Shown here one piece after another: positions 21,801 through 31,481 of a stretch of DNA of 64,000 bases. Position 1 is the stretch's first letter. Every line of letters starts with the position of its first letter. The DNA comes from Austropuccinia psidii. Taxonomy: Eukaryota > Basidiomycota > Pucciniomycetes > Pucciniales > Sphaerophragmiaceae. Position numbers and translations under genes: made by a program. The notes below the pieces were generated by a model, which searched no databases, was not told the DNA's origin, and saw only the letters and a list, made by a program, of their open reading frames with translations. The stretch spans positions 71,274,696-71,338,695 of the forward strand of contig JALGQZ010000003.1 of the NCBI GenBank assembly GCA_023105745.1. The letters are read 5' to 3'.

Positions 21801-22572
21801 TCAGCACAGTTTCAATCTCTTCTGGCTCTTCCTCCTCATCCCACTGCTCCTCCAGGGAGGCATGAAAAGATAAAGGAGGAAGGTCCATATCCCCTTGAAA
21901 GAGATGAAGTGAAGATATAGCAACATCTTCTCCAACATCTTTTATCTCTTTGAAGACTTCATATCTTAATGGAAGTAATGACTGAGAGGGTAAAATGGAG
22001 GGGTTATGGACAGAAGGAGGAAAAGAAGGTGTCTTAAGTTCACCAACCAGAGCAACACTGTTGACAGCAGTGGAAAAGTCATTACTAGTAGAAGGAATAA
22101 TACCACTAGAATCCTTATGATTAGAATCATAGGTGATCAATCCATTTTTCCAATCAATAATGCGATTGAAATGGTAAAGAAAATCATAGCCCAATATTAG
22201 GTCTTCTCCCTTGGGTGAATTTATGATAAAGAAATCCCATTCAAAGCTTGGGAAGGAAGGTAAATCAACAACCCACTTGGTATAATGGGTGATGAACAAG
22301 GAAGTGGATTCACTGGAATCCAGAATGAAAAGAGGAATCTTTTCAGGGAGCTCTGACATGGTCAATGAGTACTTGAGAACAAAATTCTTTGCAATAAAGG
22401 AGTTTGTAGCACCAGAATCAATGAGAATACTATAAAAAATATCAGAGATTGAAGAAAAAATAAGAAATTTTAAAGATTTCTTGACACTAGTATTCAGAGT
22501 GCACAATTGTGCTCTTGAAGGAAAGAAGTGAGAACCATTGAACACATCATGATTCCCACTCAGGCTTTTCCC
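18844..22572 (-). pseudogene. Element B pol, one nonsense codon
   Basis: Entered by -1 frameshift at 22566-22572. In order: protease (SILIDSGATNSFIAKNF), RT ([38 protein letters not shown]), RNase H (ETDASDYALGAVLSQ, with HDKELLGIVWAL), integrase HHCC finger (HDSPLAGHPGQEKT, SSCQQC), integrase core (SMDFITQLP, SDRGSLFVSSFW, TDGQTERVNQ) and a C-terminal chromodomain (WEVAQVLDSKLKRG, WYLVEWKGF). The only break I see is TAA at 20176-20178, between RNase H and the integrase finger, where relatives have Lys. Apart from that the polyprotein is full length, about 1,240 residues, and is the best reference for A, D and E. Confidence 0.92.
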
Positions 22573-22574
22573 TG
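22560..22574 (-). promoter_or_regulatory. -1 ribosomal frameshift site, gag to pol (B)
   Basis: CAG GGA AAA GCC TGA in gag frame; heptamer GGGAAAA at 22566-22572 and gag stop at 22560-22562. The pol frame is open from the heptamer onward. Confidence 0.75.
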
Positions 22575-23917
22575 CTTGCTAGGGAAGCCTTTTGATGACC
22601 CTTGCCTATTCTCAGGCCTCTTGAAGCATTTTTCAAATGGGTGTTTACCACCACAATAATTGCACAAGCCTTCTTTAATCCTCCTCTCCTTTTCAGAACC
22701 GATTAATTTATTGTCCTTATTGAGGAGAGCAGCATGAGGCTTGTCTTTGGACACTTGAAAATTCTTCCCCTTCTTATTCTTATTGTGATAAGGCTTCTTG
22801 GATGATGAACTTTGAGGAGGCTTGGAGAGATTGGCTCCAATGATTGGAGGCTTCTTCTCTTGGTGACTGCCCTTTTCCTTTTGCCTCTCATGATATCTTG
22901 TGTCTAATTCTAAAGTGACATCCATAAGTTCTTGAAGAGTGTCAAAGGTTCCAGGGTGAGAAGCCAATTGGTCCAACAATCTTGATGCCAAGCCTCTTCT
23001 ATACACATGAATGTAAGCTCTTTCCCCCCAATCTCCAATTCTTGACATTAAGCTTCTGAAATCTGCTATGTACAAGGAAACATGACCACTTTCCTTCATC
23101 CTCAAATTGTCCAACTCTTGTTCAGCTTTCCTGACTTCATTGGGGTCACCAAACAGAGTGAATAATTGAGATTCAAATAATGGCCAATTATTGAGGAGGT
23201 AGGAAGGGTCTTCATTGGAAATATTTGAGAGGTAAGGTTCAATCCACTTGCCAGCTCTACCAGTAAGAAAAGAAGTTGAGTACAAAACCTTCTTCCTGTC
23301 AGAGAAGAAGTTTGCTGGATCATTATGGAAAATTAGTTGACAGGATTGGACAAATCCTCTCAACTTATGAGCTTGAGTACCATCAAAAGAATCAGGTGCC
23401 TTCATGGATGGAGTCTTGAAAGCAGGGGCTTTGGACTTGTCCCTGGGGGCAACTGCTTGAGTGAGTTGTCCCATGAACTGAGTCATTTGCTCCATCATCT
23501 TGAGGAGAATTGGATCAGTTTGAGAGACAGGAGGTTGACTAGAAAGGGCTAGATTAGAACCCTGAGGCACCTCTGGAGCATTTGCCAAGGCATCTGCCAC
23601 TTCAGTCTCCCCAGAATCATCCTCTTCCACAGACTCTTCCCCCTCCTCATCTTCCACTTCCCCTAATCTTCCTCTTGCACCTTCAGACATGCCAGGGTAG
23701 CCACCCCAAAGTCCAGAAAAGGATCTTGATCTTCTAGATTTCATTCCACCTCTTCTTGAGGGTGCTGCTCCTTCCATTGGTGGTCCTCTGTCCAAATTTG
23801 CACTCAGTTGATGAACTGATGGTGTGCGGTCAAGAGGAGCCCTTGCTGTAGGAGTGAGAACAGCTGGAATCTTCGGGATCTAGTATTCTTGGCTGGAGGG
23901 CTATGCTGAACTGGCAT
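22560..23917 (-). pseudogene. Element B gag, N-terminal frameshift
   Basis: Expected start is ATG 23917 (MPVQHSPPAKNTRS), followed by a frameshift near 23,875. From 23795 the frame is open to the stop at 22560-22562. It has an acidic region (EVEDEEGEESVEEDDSGE), a capsid-like core (FDGTQAHKLRGFVQSCQLIF, WPLFESQLFTLFGDPNE, GHVSLYIADFRSL), a lysine-rich segment and a zinc knuckle CNYCGGKHPFEKC. The second ATG at 23795 could still give a slightly shorter Gag of about 411 residues, so this copy may make functional capsid. The capsid would package the RNA in the cytoplasm. Confidence 0.85.
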
Positions 23918-24695
23918 TATAAAAGAAGAATAAATAAACTTGATGATACTTTGAATAAAAGAAGGCTTTACCAAAACAATCAAATGAAAATCTTGATGAA
24001 CTTGAGAAATCAATCAATAATCTTGAAGTGAATCAATATGAATAAATCTTGAAGAGTGAATATGACAAAGTCAAATTCTTATGAATAATCAATTTCAATC
24101 AATAAGTCAAATCAAGTCAATCAAAATCAAATCAATTAAGTCTTGAGGAATTCAATCAATATCTTCAAAAGTCAATTCAATTTTCTTGAGGAATCAAATT
24201 CAAATCAATCAATTAAATCAAATCTTGAGGATAAATCAGTTATCTTGAGTAGTCAAATCAAGTCAATCAATTCAATTCAATCAAAGTCAATTCAAAATCT
24301 TGAGGTGAAATCAATGTCTTGAGGAATCAATCAATAAATCAATAATCTTGAGAAATTTCCAAAATCCAAAATCACTGAATACCCCAAATCAATAAAATCC
24401 CTGAATGAATAATCAATTAACCCAAATAATTCCACTCCAATGACCTGATAAACCTGAATTCAGACAAAAAAAAAGAGAAATGAGAATGATAATGATAAAG
24501 TGAAATGGTCAGCAGAAATTTTGAAATGAGAAAGAGAATCAATTTTCATTTGAATGAAAAGAATGAGATGAAAATTGATGAGAGAGAAAAAATCATAAAA
24601 ATCATAAAAATCATAAAGATCATAAAATCATGAAAAAATCATAATTGAAGAATGAGAGAATGAATAAAGTGAATGAAAGAAAAGAAGCAATTATG
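23918..24695 (-). other. Element B leader, low complexity
   Basis: No gene. AATCAATCAA and AAATCAT runs with about a dozen TCTTGA words on the plus strand. Confidence 0.7.
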
Positions 24696-24710
24696 AGTTA
24701 ATTAAAATAA
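24696..24710 (-). other. Element B self-primer binding site
   Basis: AGTTAATTAAAATA (24696-24709) is the exact reverse complement of TATTTTAATTAACT in both B LTRs (16532-16545 and 24921-24934). It differs from the A version at the same positions in both partners. Confidence 0.8.
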
Positions 24711-25327
24711 TGTCACAGGGGCTCTTCTAAAATGAAGAGGGCCTGGCACTCAGTGAACAGACTTACTTATGGAGGGCTCAAAAGGAAATACTCAAATGAT
24801 GAGAGTAATGGAGTAAGAGGATAAATTCCACAAATAATCCTGAGTCACTGTTTCAACTTAGTAAATAATAAAATAATATTCCAAAATTGAGAATAAAATA
24901 ATATTAAATAATAAATCAACTATTTTAATTAACTGGGGGAAAAACCCCCAGGTGGGTGAAGAGGGGCTGGTATATGTGAGAAATACCAGCCTTGGAGTTT
25001 GAGTGTTGAGATACTTGTCTGTATGCTGGAAGAAGTTGGATGTGGGATTGAATCCTGTATTGGTGAATCCAATACAGGTTATAAAGTCAATACAGGTATT
25101 TGCGCCTGTATTGATTACAGGCCTGTATTTGGTGAATCCTGTATTTGAGTCTTGCCTGTATGAAACTGTATTGAGGTTTGAAACTGTATTTGGATCTTGC
25201 CTGTATGAAAACTGTATTTGGAGAGTCTTGAATGAAACCCCCTTGCTGATTGGGTTTTTAAGGGTATCCATGATATAATGATTTGCTGATGATGATTGGA
25301 AATGCCCCTGCCTCCTTGGCTGTGACA
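24711..25327 (-). repeat. Element B 5' LTR with two internal deletions
   Basis: Compared with the 765-bp partner, about 66 bp after AAATTCC and about 83 bp after GTTTCAAC are missing. Each junction has 2-3 bp of microhomology (CC and AAC). The remainder looks nearly identical. The R-start segment and TATA motif (about 24969-24978) are kept. Confidence 0.9.
24921..24980 (-). promoter_or_regulatory. Element B promoter: TATA motif, hairpin and R start
   Basis: Minus strand CACATATACCAGCC, then a CTGGGGG/CCCCCAG hairpin, then AGTTAATTAAAATA. Same spacing as in A, D and E. Confidence 0.6.
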
Positions 25328-25332
25328 GCTTC

Positions 25333-25812
25333 AGAGCTTGGAAAGGTGTTTCTGGGCCCTTTGGGGTTTTTGGCCACTTTTGGGTTCTGGGCCAAAAACT
25401 GGCCCAAAAGGCGGGAAAGTGTTATTTGGACACTTTGCGTCAAAGTACGCAAAAATACGCAAATGCGCAAAATGCGCAAATGCGCAAAAGTGCGCAAATG
25501 CGCAAAAATGCACAAAATGCGCAAATGCGCATTATGAGCCCACATGGCCAAAAACAGCCATTTGGGCCATTTCCCCTGGTTTTGAGGGAAATGACCAGAA
25601 ATACCCATTTGGGCATAAATTGCTGCTATGGGTTCTGGATTGAGGAGAAGGGCCATGAAGGCTCCAAAACACAGATGGCCATGAAAGGTCCATAAGATGA
25701 TGACGTGGCCATATTGGCCACTGGTGATGGATATGGCCAATTGGCCATAAGAGAACTATGGCTTGATATGCCATATGGGGATCCAAGGAGGTGAATTGCC
25801 ATGGTTGTGACA
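25333..25812 (-). repeat. Element A 5' LTR, second part
   Basis: Continuation of 15164-16173 after element B, matching 8186-8671 and ending TGTGACA at 25812. Includes the second copy of the TGCGCA cluster (25436-25530) and a TGGCCA-rich stretch (25,700-25,760). Confidence 0.93.
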
Positions 25813-25817
25813 CTCAT

Positions 25818-27773
25818 ATTGAAGAATTTGTAGATGCCTTTGCAGGAAGAGCATGCTATGGACTATGAGACATCATGGGAGGATATGATGAGAGAGAATT
25901 AGATGTCATTACAAGACCCCTCACCACTTTTGAAACACCCCTTGGAAGGATGCAACTCACAAGACTACCCCAAGGAGCCACCAACTCAGTAGCAGTATAC
26001 CAAGGCCAAATGACCTGGATACTCCAAGAAGAAATACCAGAAAGTGTAGGAATTTTCATTGATGATGGATGAAATAAGGGCATTTCTTGGACTTTGTGCC
26101 TATGTAACAATGTTCATTGAAAACTTCTCACACGTTGCATCACCACTCACAAGGCTCACCAGAGAAGATGTTGACTGGGACTGGGATCAAAAATGTGAAG
26201 AAGCTTTCCATAAGCTCAGAAGAATAGTTGGAGAAGAAATAACTCTCAAGAAATTGGATTATGACAAAGGAGCAGGAAAAATTAAGCTAGAAGTAGATTC
26301 AAGCTACATTGCTGCAGGAGCAGTACTTCCTCAGGGGGACAAAGAAGGAAAAGACAGACCAGTATTATATGAAACAATAACTTTTTCAAAATTAGAATCA
26401 AAATACTAACAACCCAAATTGGAACTCTGTGGAGTTACAAGAATTCTCAAGAAGCTTCAGACAATACTTTGGGGACAACATTTTGAATTACAAGTTGATG
26501 CCAAGGCCTTAATTGAAATGATCAACACCCCTTGCTTACCCAATGCCCCCATGACAAGATGGGTGGCTTTCATTCAACTATTTTCGTTTGATTTGGTACA
26601 CAAACCAGGGAAGACTTTCACTATGCCAGATGGGCTATCTAGGAGACCAAAAAACTCAGAAGAAGAAGATAAAGATGCACCAGAATTTGATGAAGAAGAA
26701 GATTGGATCAAGCCACACCCTGGATTTGGGGCTAAGACTATAAATTCACTCAATTTTTCAGGAATACAAGTATCAACCAAACAAGAAGGATTCTGGAAGA
26801 GAATGCAAGAATACTTAAGTACAATGAAAAAACCACAATCAAGTAAAGAGGAAGAATTTAGAAGGATAAAAAGAAGGTCACCCAACTTTTTCTTGGAAGA
26901 TGGCCAACTCAAAAGAAGAAATAACCCAAACCCTCAATTGGTTATTTCAAGTCATGAAGCTCAAAGATACATTTTGAAGTCACTTCATGAAAGCATGGGC
27001 CACAGAGGGGAAAATGAAACTTATAGATAAATTAAAGCAAGATTTTGGTGGCAAGGAATGAAGAAATCAGTCAAGAAATGGGTTCAATCTTGCCTGGCCT
27101 GCCAAAAGAGAAGTCAAAACTTACAAAGGAAACAAGGAAAATCTACAGCAACATCAACAATCTTTGAGAGGGTCAGTATGGATGCAGTCCATATCAAATC
27201 TGGAAGATGGAAGTATATGGTTGTGGCAAGAGATGATTTTTCAGGATGGCCAGAAACAGTTGGACTAGTCAAATTAACAGCAAAAGCAGTTGCAGAATGG
27301 TTCACCTCAGAATGGATATGCAGGTATGGCTCACCAAAAGAAGTAACTGTTGATGGGGGGCCAGAGTTTGGAAAAGAATTGCAAGATGCAGGAAAGAAAG
27401 CAGGATCAAGGATCAGAGTCACAACACCCCATTACCCAGAGTCTCAAGGAATGGTGGAAAGGGGCCATAAACAACTCAAAGATGCATTAGTCAAAATGTG
27501 TGGAGAAAATGGAGAAAATGGAAAAAAAAATGCCTTGGGTTACTTTGGCTGACAGAATTTCAACAAAAAGAACAACTGGTTTCTCACCATTTGAACTCCA
27601 ATTTGGACAACTACCAGTATTGCCAATTGACATTGAAACAAAAACTTTTTTAGCAGTAGAATGGCATAAAATATCCACAACTGAGGAATTATTGGAAGCT
27701 AGAGCTAAACAATTAGAAGGAAAAGAAGAAATGAGAAGGAAAGCAGCAGAAAAACTCAAAAAATCAAGGGAGG
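25818..27773 (+). pseudogene. Element C pol, part 2 (RT, RNase H, integrase)
   Basis: RT continues from part 1 with a TRPLTTFETPLGRMQLTRLPQ region and the catalytic FIDD (near 26,056-26,067). The next residues jump to EIRAFLGLCAYV, so roughly 100 residues of palm and thumb are deleted near 26,070. RNase H begins LEVDSSYIAAGAVL. A segment MPDGLSRRPK ends the RNase H part. Integrase has an H-H-C-C finger (HESMGHRGE ... SCLACQK) and the D, D, E residues in MDAVHI, VDGGPEFG and GMVERGHKQL. Lesions are TGA near 25,867 (CYGL*DIMGG), TAA at 26407-26409, TAA near 27,028 and a frameshift in the A-run near 27,530. Element D interrupts it at 27773. Confidence 0.88.
27769..27773. repeat. Target site duplication of element D (GGAGG)
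   Basis: GGAGG at 27769-27773 and again at 38055-38059. Joining across D restores the C frame (KSRE|DSMKYWDRRM). Confidence 0.95.
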
Positions 27774-28535
27774 TGTCACAGGGGCTCTTCGAAGTGAAGA
27801 GGGCCTGGCACTCAGTAAACCGGGACTCACTTATGGAGGGCTCAAGGATATGGAAAGATGGGATACACTTAAGAGTGTAAGGAATGAATTACTAAAATAA
27901 AAGATATGAGAAAAGCAGCAACAAAGAAATCAGAATAAGGAATAGAAGAGCCAACCACAAACAAGTCCAAGTCCAGTGTTTCAACCTGTCAGAATGGGAA
28001 GAGAAGGGTTAATAAGGATATGGCCACCCAACTCATACTGTACAGGCAAAGAGAGAAAATGCAAAGACTAACTTAAAATCAAATAATTATAATACCCAAA
28101 ATAAGGATAAGAATAATTATAAAATAATAAATAAACTAAATTAATTAACTGGGGAAAAGTCCCCAGGGGGGAGAAAGAGGGGCTGGTATATGTGAGAAAC
28201 ACCAGCCCTGATCCAGAGGAAGAATTTTCATGAGAGGATTGAATTATTGAATTGAGTCTGGCCAATACAGGCCCTGTACAGCTGTACAGAACCTGTACAA
28301 GAGGTGTGGTGTATTTGAGTGATCATACAGTTTCATGATGGTGTGTCAAAACTGTATTGGGTGAATCCAACCTGTACAGGTATTGACAGGCTGTATTGAT
28401 GTACCAAACTGTATGCATGTTTAAGAATGAAGATTGCCGAAACTGAATGCTGATGCAGATACTGGATTTGCTGATTTGAGGGGTTTGAGTGGGTGTATTG
28501 ATTAATACCCTTACCCCTGGTGATTGGTTGTTACA
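27774..28535 (-). repeat. Element D 3' LTR
   Basis: Equal in length to the right LTR and very similar. Contains TATA-like GGTATATGTG (about 28184-28193), a CTGGGGA...TCCCCAG hairpin, TAAATTAATTAACT at 28137-28150 and multiple CTGTACAG/CCTGTACA words in U3. Confidence 0.93.
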
Positions 28536-28551
28536 GTATCCCCCTCTTGAA
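28536..28551 (-). other. Element D polypurine tract
   Basis: Minus strand AAGAGGGGGATAC directly before TGTAACA of the 3' LTR. Confidence 0.85.
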
Positions 28552-29516
28552 ACTGGTGGGCTCCTGAACATAATAATACCCTGCCACTGTTGAGTGGCAT
28601 CTCAATATTCCCACATTTTTTTCAAAAATTTTCTTTTTCAATTTCTTTTCCTCTTGAACATTATCCTGAAAATCCTTCTTCAATTCTTCTCTGTCAAATT
28701 AAATTGATTCCCCCCTTCTTTCAAGTCTTGAGTAAGTATTCCACTTCAAAATATGCTTTTCTTTTCTTCTGATTCAATCCACCTTGCCCTTGGGATGTGG
28801 CCTTGGTATATATCCCAAAATAAGGGCCACTGAGCTCTTGTCCTCAGAAAATGATGCCCAATGAGTATATGAAGTGTACTCATTGGGGAAGACTTAATCC
28901 AATGAAATATTGAATAAAATTTCCTCCAAGGGGTCTTGTCCCCATTGTCCATGGAAATGGCCCCAAACAGCCCTCAAAAGTGTTTTTGGTCTGTGGCCTC
29001 TTCCCTGATGAATCTTGATATTTTTGATTTTTATGGCCTTTTGGGCCTTTTTTGGGTGCTTTGGTGAATTTGGTCATTTCATTATTTTTTGGCCATTATT
29101 GGCCATTTTGGGTCTTTGGGGTCCTACATTCTGTGGACCGTACGCCGCAGTCCGTGGGCCGTGGTCTGTGGTCTGCGGTCCGTGGGGGCTATTGGGGGCC
29201 CCCAAGACTAAAATGGATCCCCTGGGCCCAAATTTGATGGGGACCCAGGGTGACCAAGGGGCCCAAATTTTCACCCTATATGGCCTGGACGCATTGGTGG
29301 GGTCCAGGACCATCAAAATCCTGGCCTTCCCAAAGCTGCAGGGGAGGCACTGGGTGGTGAGTTCAGCCCCAAAGGGGTATGAACCTTCACCTAGAGGCTT
29401 TGAGGGGGTGACATAATTGAGTTATGGTCCCCATTTCCTTGAAGTCAAATCTTTTTCTTGATATGGAGTGGATTACTTCTGATGTCTTGAATCTTCTGCT
29501 TGCATATTCTTCAGTT
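28552..29516 (+). other. Region upstream of the antisense gene in D
   Basis: No credible gene. It contains pyrimidine-rich tracts on the plus strand, a TTTTGGCC/GGCC-rich stretch (29,030-29,110) and the GC-rich inverted repeats at 29132-29186. It would hold the promoter of the antisense gene; I cannot assign a TATA box with confidence. Confidence 0.4.
29132..29186. repeat. CCGTGG-type GC-rich repeats (D)
   Basis: Tandem words of the form GTCCGTGG, GGCCGTGG, GTCTGTGG. CCGCAG and CTGCGG, and GGACC and GGTCC, can form competing stems. A similar block lies in the LTR of element E (63132-63187). Confidence 0.7.
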
Positions 29517-30741
29517 ATGAGTTCCAAACTGACTGAACTCACTGAATCTTCTCCTTCTGCACCGCCACCGTCTGTTCTTTGTGGTTCTGGCGTCTTCAGT
29601 CAATCGTCCTCCCCTTCCATGGCGTCTTCTGGTCATTTTGATCCCTCCCAAACTTATGATGGGTTCAGAGCAGTTGAAGTTCTTGATCCTGCCTGTACTG
29701 AATGTTTGGCCAAGGGTAATGATTGTTTTCAACATTACAATCCTCGATCGTCAAAATGCCACTTTTGATTCATTGGGAAGAAACCATGTCATCGTACAGG
29801 GTCAACTTTGTCCAACATCAGGAGGCACTTATGGAGCAGGAAAGATGGGCCTTATGGGCAAGAATTCCCCATTCTTGAGGAACCTACTCCTGATGCAACC
29901 TCAGGATTTTCTCAATGTGAGTGATTTGCCTATTTTGATTGAATTATTACTAATATTTTGATGTAGTGACTGGTTCCAGGCAGAGTGATGTGGCCAGGTG
30001 GACTAATGTTGGAGGGCCCATTCCAATTGGTGGTAGGGCCATACACTACAGCTCAGAAATCCCAATCTCAAGGACCAATACTGATGGAGTAGTGAAGGTG
30101 GTGAAAAACTAAGAAGAATTGTTGATTCCCCAACAGATCCAGATGCTGAAGGAAGTGATGAGTTGGATGGTGAAGAAGTTGAAGTTGGCCATCCATCCAG
30201 CAATTCCTCTTCTGAACCTCTTGCCAACACTAGATTCCAAAGCCAAGTTATTCCCAGCACTCCAAGAACCTTCCAATCAATGCTTGCTTCTATTCCTACA
30301 ACCCTCCCTCCTCCTTCACCAACTACTTCCCACACCACCAGGGCTGCCTTGAATCCAGCAGTAAGACCATCCCCAGTTCAACAACCTAGAAACTCACCCC
30401 TAGCCCCCTCCCGTCAACTCCAACCTGTGGCCAGCTCCAGCAGAAGAAGAGATGGATTGTCCCCTTTGCCGTTTCCTGCCGCTCAAGTTTTTCAAAGAAG
30501 AGAACATTTGCCTATCCGGGTTACCAGAGAAGATCCCCACACAGCTAGTGAAAATCAAAATGCTGTGGCCAGATTTTTCAGGAGGGTTGATAGAAATAGC
30601 AGAGAGGTGATTATGTATGCCAATGATAGGACTATTCCAGGTACTGCTTCTGAAGAGATGGCTGCAAAATTTGCCTGGTATGAAGATGAGTTGATAAATG
30701 ATTTCCAGAGAACTTTTTATGATTTGGGTAGAGATAACTAG
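29517..30741 (+). pseudogene. Antisense accessory gene in D, Zn2Cys6-like
   Basis: Lies on the plus strand, opposite to gag-pol. Exon 1 (29517-29916; in-frame ATGs also at 29424, 29463 and 29619) and exon 2 (29967-30741) are joined by a 50-bp intron with GTGAGT, branch-like TACTAAT and TAG. Counting from 29517, cysteines at 60, 63, 70, 81 and 91 plus a TGA at codon 84 (29766-29768) give C-x2-C-x6-C-x10-C-x2-[84]-x6-C. That is the spacing of fungal Zn(II)2Cys6 DNA-binding clusters, with the fifth Cys turned to stop by a single base. Then comes a proline/serine-rich middle with an acidic DAEGSDELDGEEVEV stretch, and a C-terminal part (AVARLFRR-type region, EEMAAKFAWYEDELINDFQ). A frameshift near 30,100 also breaks it. 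It might be a DNA-binding regulator, or a zinc-binding protein of other use. I know of no named family for it. Confidence 0.65.
29917..29966 (+). other. Intron in the antisense gene
   Basis: GTGAGT...TTACTAATATTTTGATGTAG. Removing it joins TCT CAA T to TG ACT GGT in frame. Confidence 0.7.
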
Positions 30742-31029
30742 TTTTCCTTTTCCTTGTTTGTGTTTGGTTTGACTTCTATCCCCACTCTTATAAATACTAA
30801 AAAATGAAAAAATAATGGAACCTCCCAATACATGGTTTGGGAGGGGATGCTGCTGCTTTAAAGAAATAAAAGAAAGAAAATTATACAAGTAAAGAAAGAA
30901 AGAAGAATAAAAGAATAAGCGAAAATGAGAGTAAAGAAAAGAAATAACGAGAAATCCTGATGGTTGGTCCTTCTTGTGGTGAGTTGCTTGATTCTGGCTA
31001 GAAGTGTCTAAAAAATGAACCAAGCATTT
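30742..31029. other. Region between antisense gene and post-pol repeat (D)
   Basis: T-rich stretch and AATAAT/ATAAATACTAA sequence after the antisense stop at 30739-30741 could hold its polyadenylation signal. Otherwise low-complexity GAAA runs; no gene seen. Confidence 0.4.
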
Positions 31030-31140
31030 GATGCTCACAGAGTGGCCAAGGTAATGTTTTACAAGAAATAGAACCCTCAGGGATGCATACCAGGAGATGG
31101 AACTTACTTTCATAACTTCCACTCCCCACCAAGCACCATA
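31030..31140 (-). repeat. Post-pol direct repeat, distal copy (D)
   Basis: Same module as in A and B (GCTCACAGAGTGGCCAAGG ... CCCCACCAAGCACCATA), including GTAAGTTCC on the minus strand. Confidence 0.88.
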
Positions 31141-31360
31141 AAATTGAAATAAATTGCCATAAATGACTTCTGACATGAATTGCTGTCAATGACGTGAAGT
31201 AATGAATGTCTTGAATTATAATGATTGGCATAAATTGAAATGATAAATAAGAGAAAAGAAATGAAGATAAAGAAAGAAACATTTGGCCATATCTTGATAA
31301 GGTCCAAATCGGAGGGTATTGGTGTTGTATGTCTCCTGAACCTGTCCAAAGAATTGACAA

Positions 31361-31479
31361 GTGCTCACAAAGTGGCCAAGGTGATGCTTACAACAACATA
31401 TGGGTAGAATACCCCCTTAAAGGTGCATGCCAGGAGAGGAACTTACTTTCATAACTTCTTCTCCCCACCAAGCACCATA
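31361..31479 (-). repeat. Post-pol direct repeat, proximal copy (D)
   Basis: Directly follows the pol stop at 31482, about 330 bp from the distal copy; carries GTAAGTTCC on the minus strand. Confidence 0.88.
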
Positions 31480-31481
31480 AA

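Larger units (their letters stand above)
16174..25327 (-). mobile_element. Element B: chromodomain Ty3 retrotransposon
   Basis: The most complete element here. LTRs are 16174-16938 (765 bp) and 24711-25327 (617 bp, shortened by two deletions). Target duplication is GCTTC inside the A LTR. It carries gag, the frameshift site, nearly intact pol and chromodomain. Visible lesions are one frameshift in the gag N-terminus and one nonsense codon in pol. It is younger than A because it interrupts it. Confidence 0.95.
7188..25812 (-). mobile_element. Element A: chromodomain Ty3 retrotransposon (contains B)
   Basis: LTRs of about 1.48 kb (7188-8671 and 15164-16173 plus 25333-25812) flank a minus-strand gag-pol. 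LTR ends are TGTCACA...TGTGACA and the target duplication is CTCAT. The right, 5' LTR is split by element B. Internal order on the minus strand is primer site, leader, gag, frameshift site, pol with chromodomain, two direct repeats, polypurine tract. The LTR copies look nearly identical, so insertion is probably recent. Gag and pol both carry stops and frameshifts, so this copy is non-autonomous. Confidence 0.93.

Noticed and set aside
29015..29416. 133-codon plus-strand ORF upstream of the antisense gene
   Set aside because: Translation is dominated by Gly/Trp/Pro from GGCC and CCGTGG repeats; the conserved-looking protein starts only after 29424.
30400..31360. Minus-strand ORFs opposite the antisense gene
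   Set aside because: They are shadows of the plus-strand coding sequence and of the post-pol repeat; no domain is seen and frames differ between copies.
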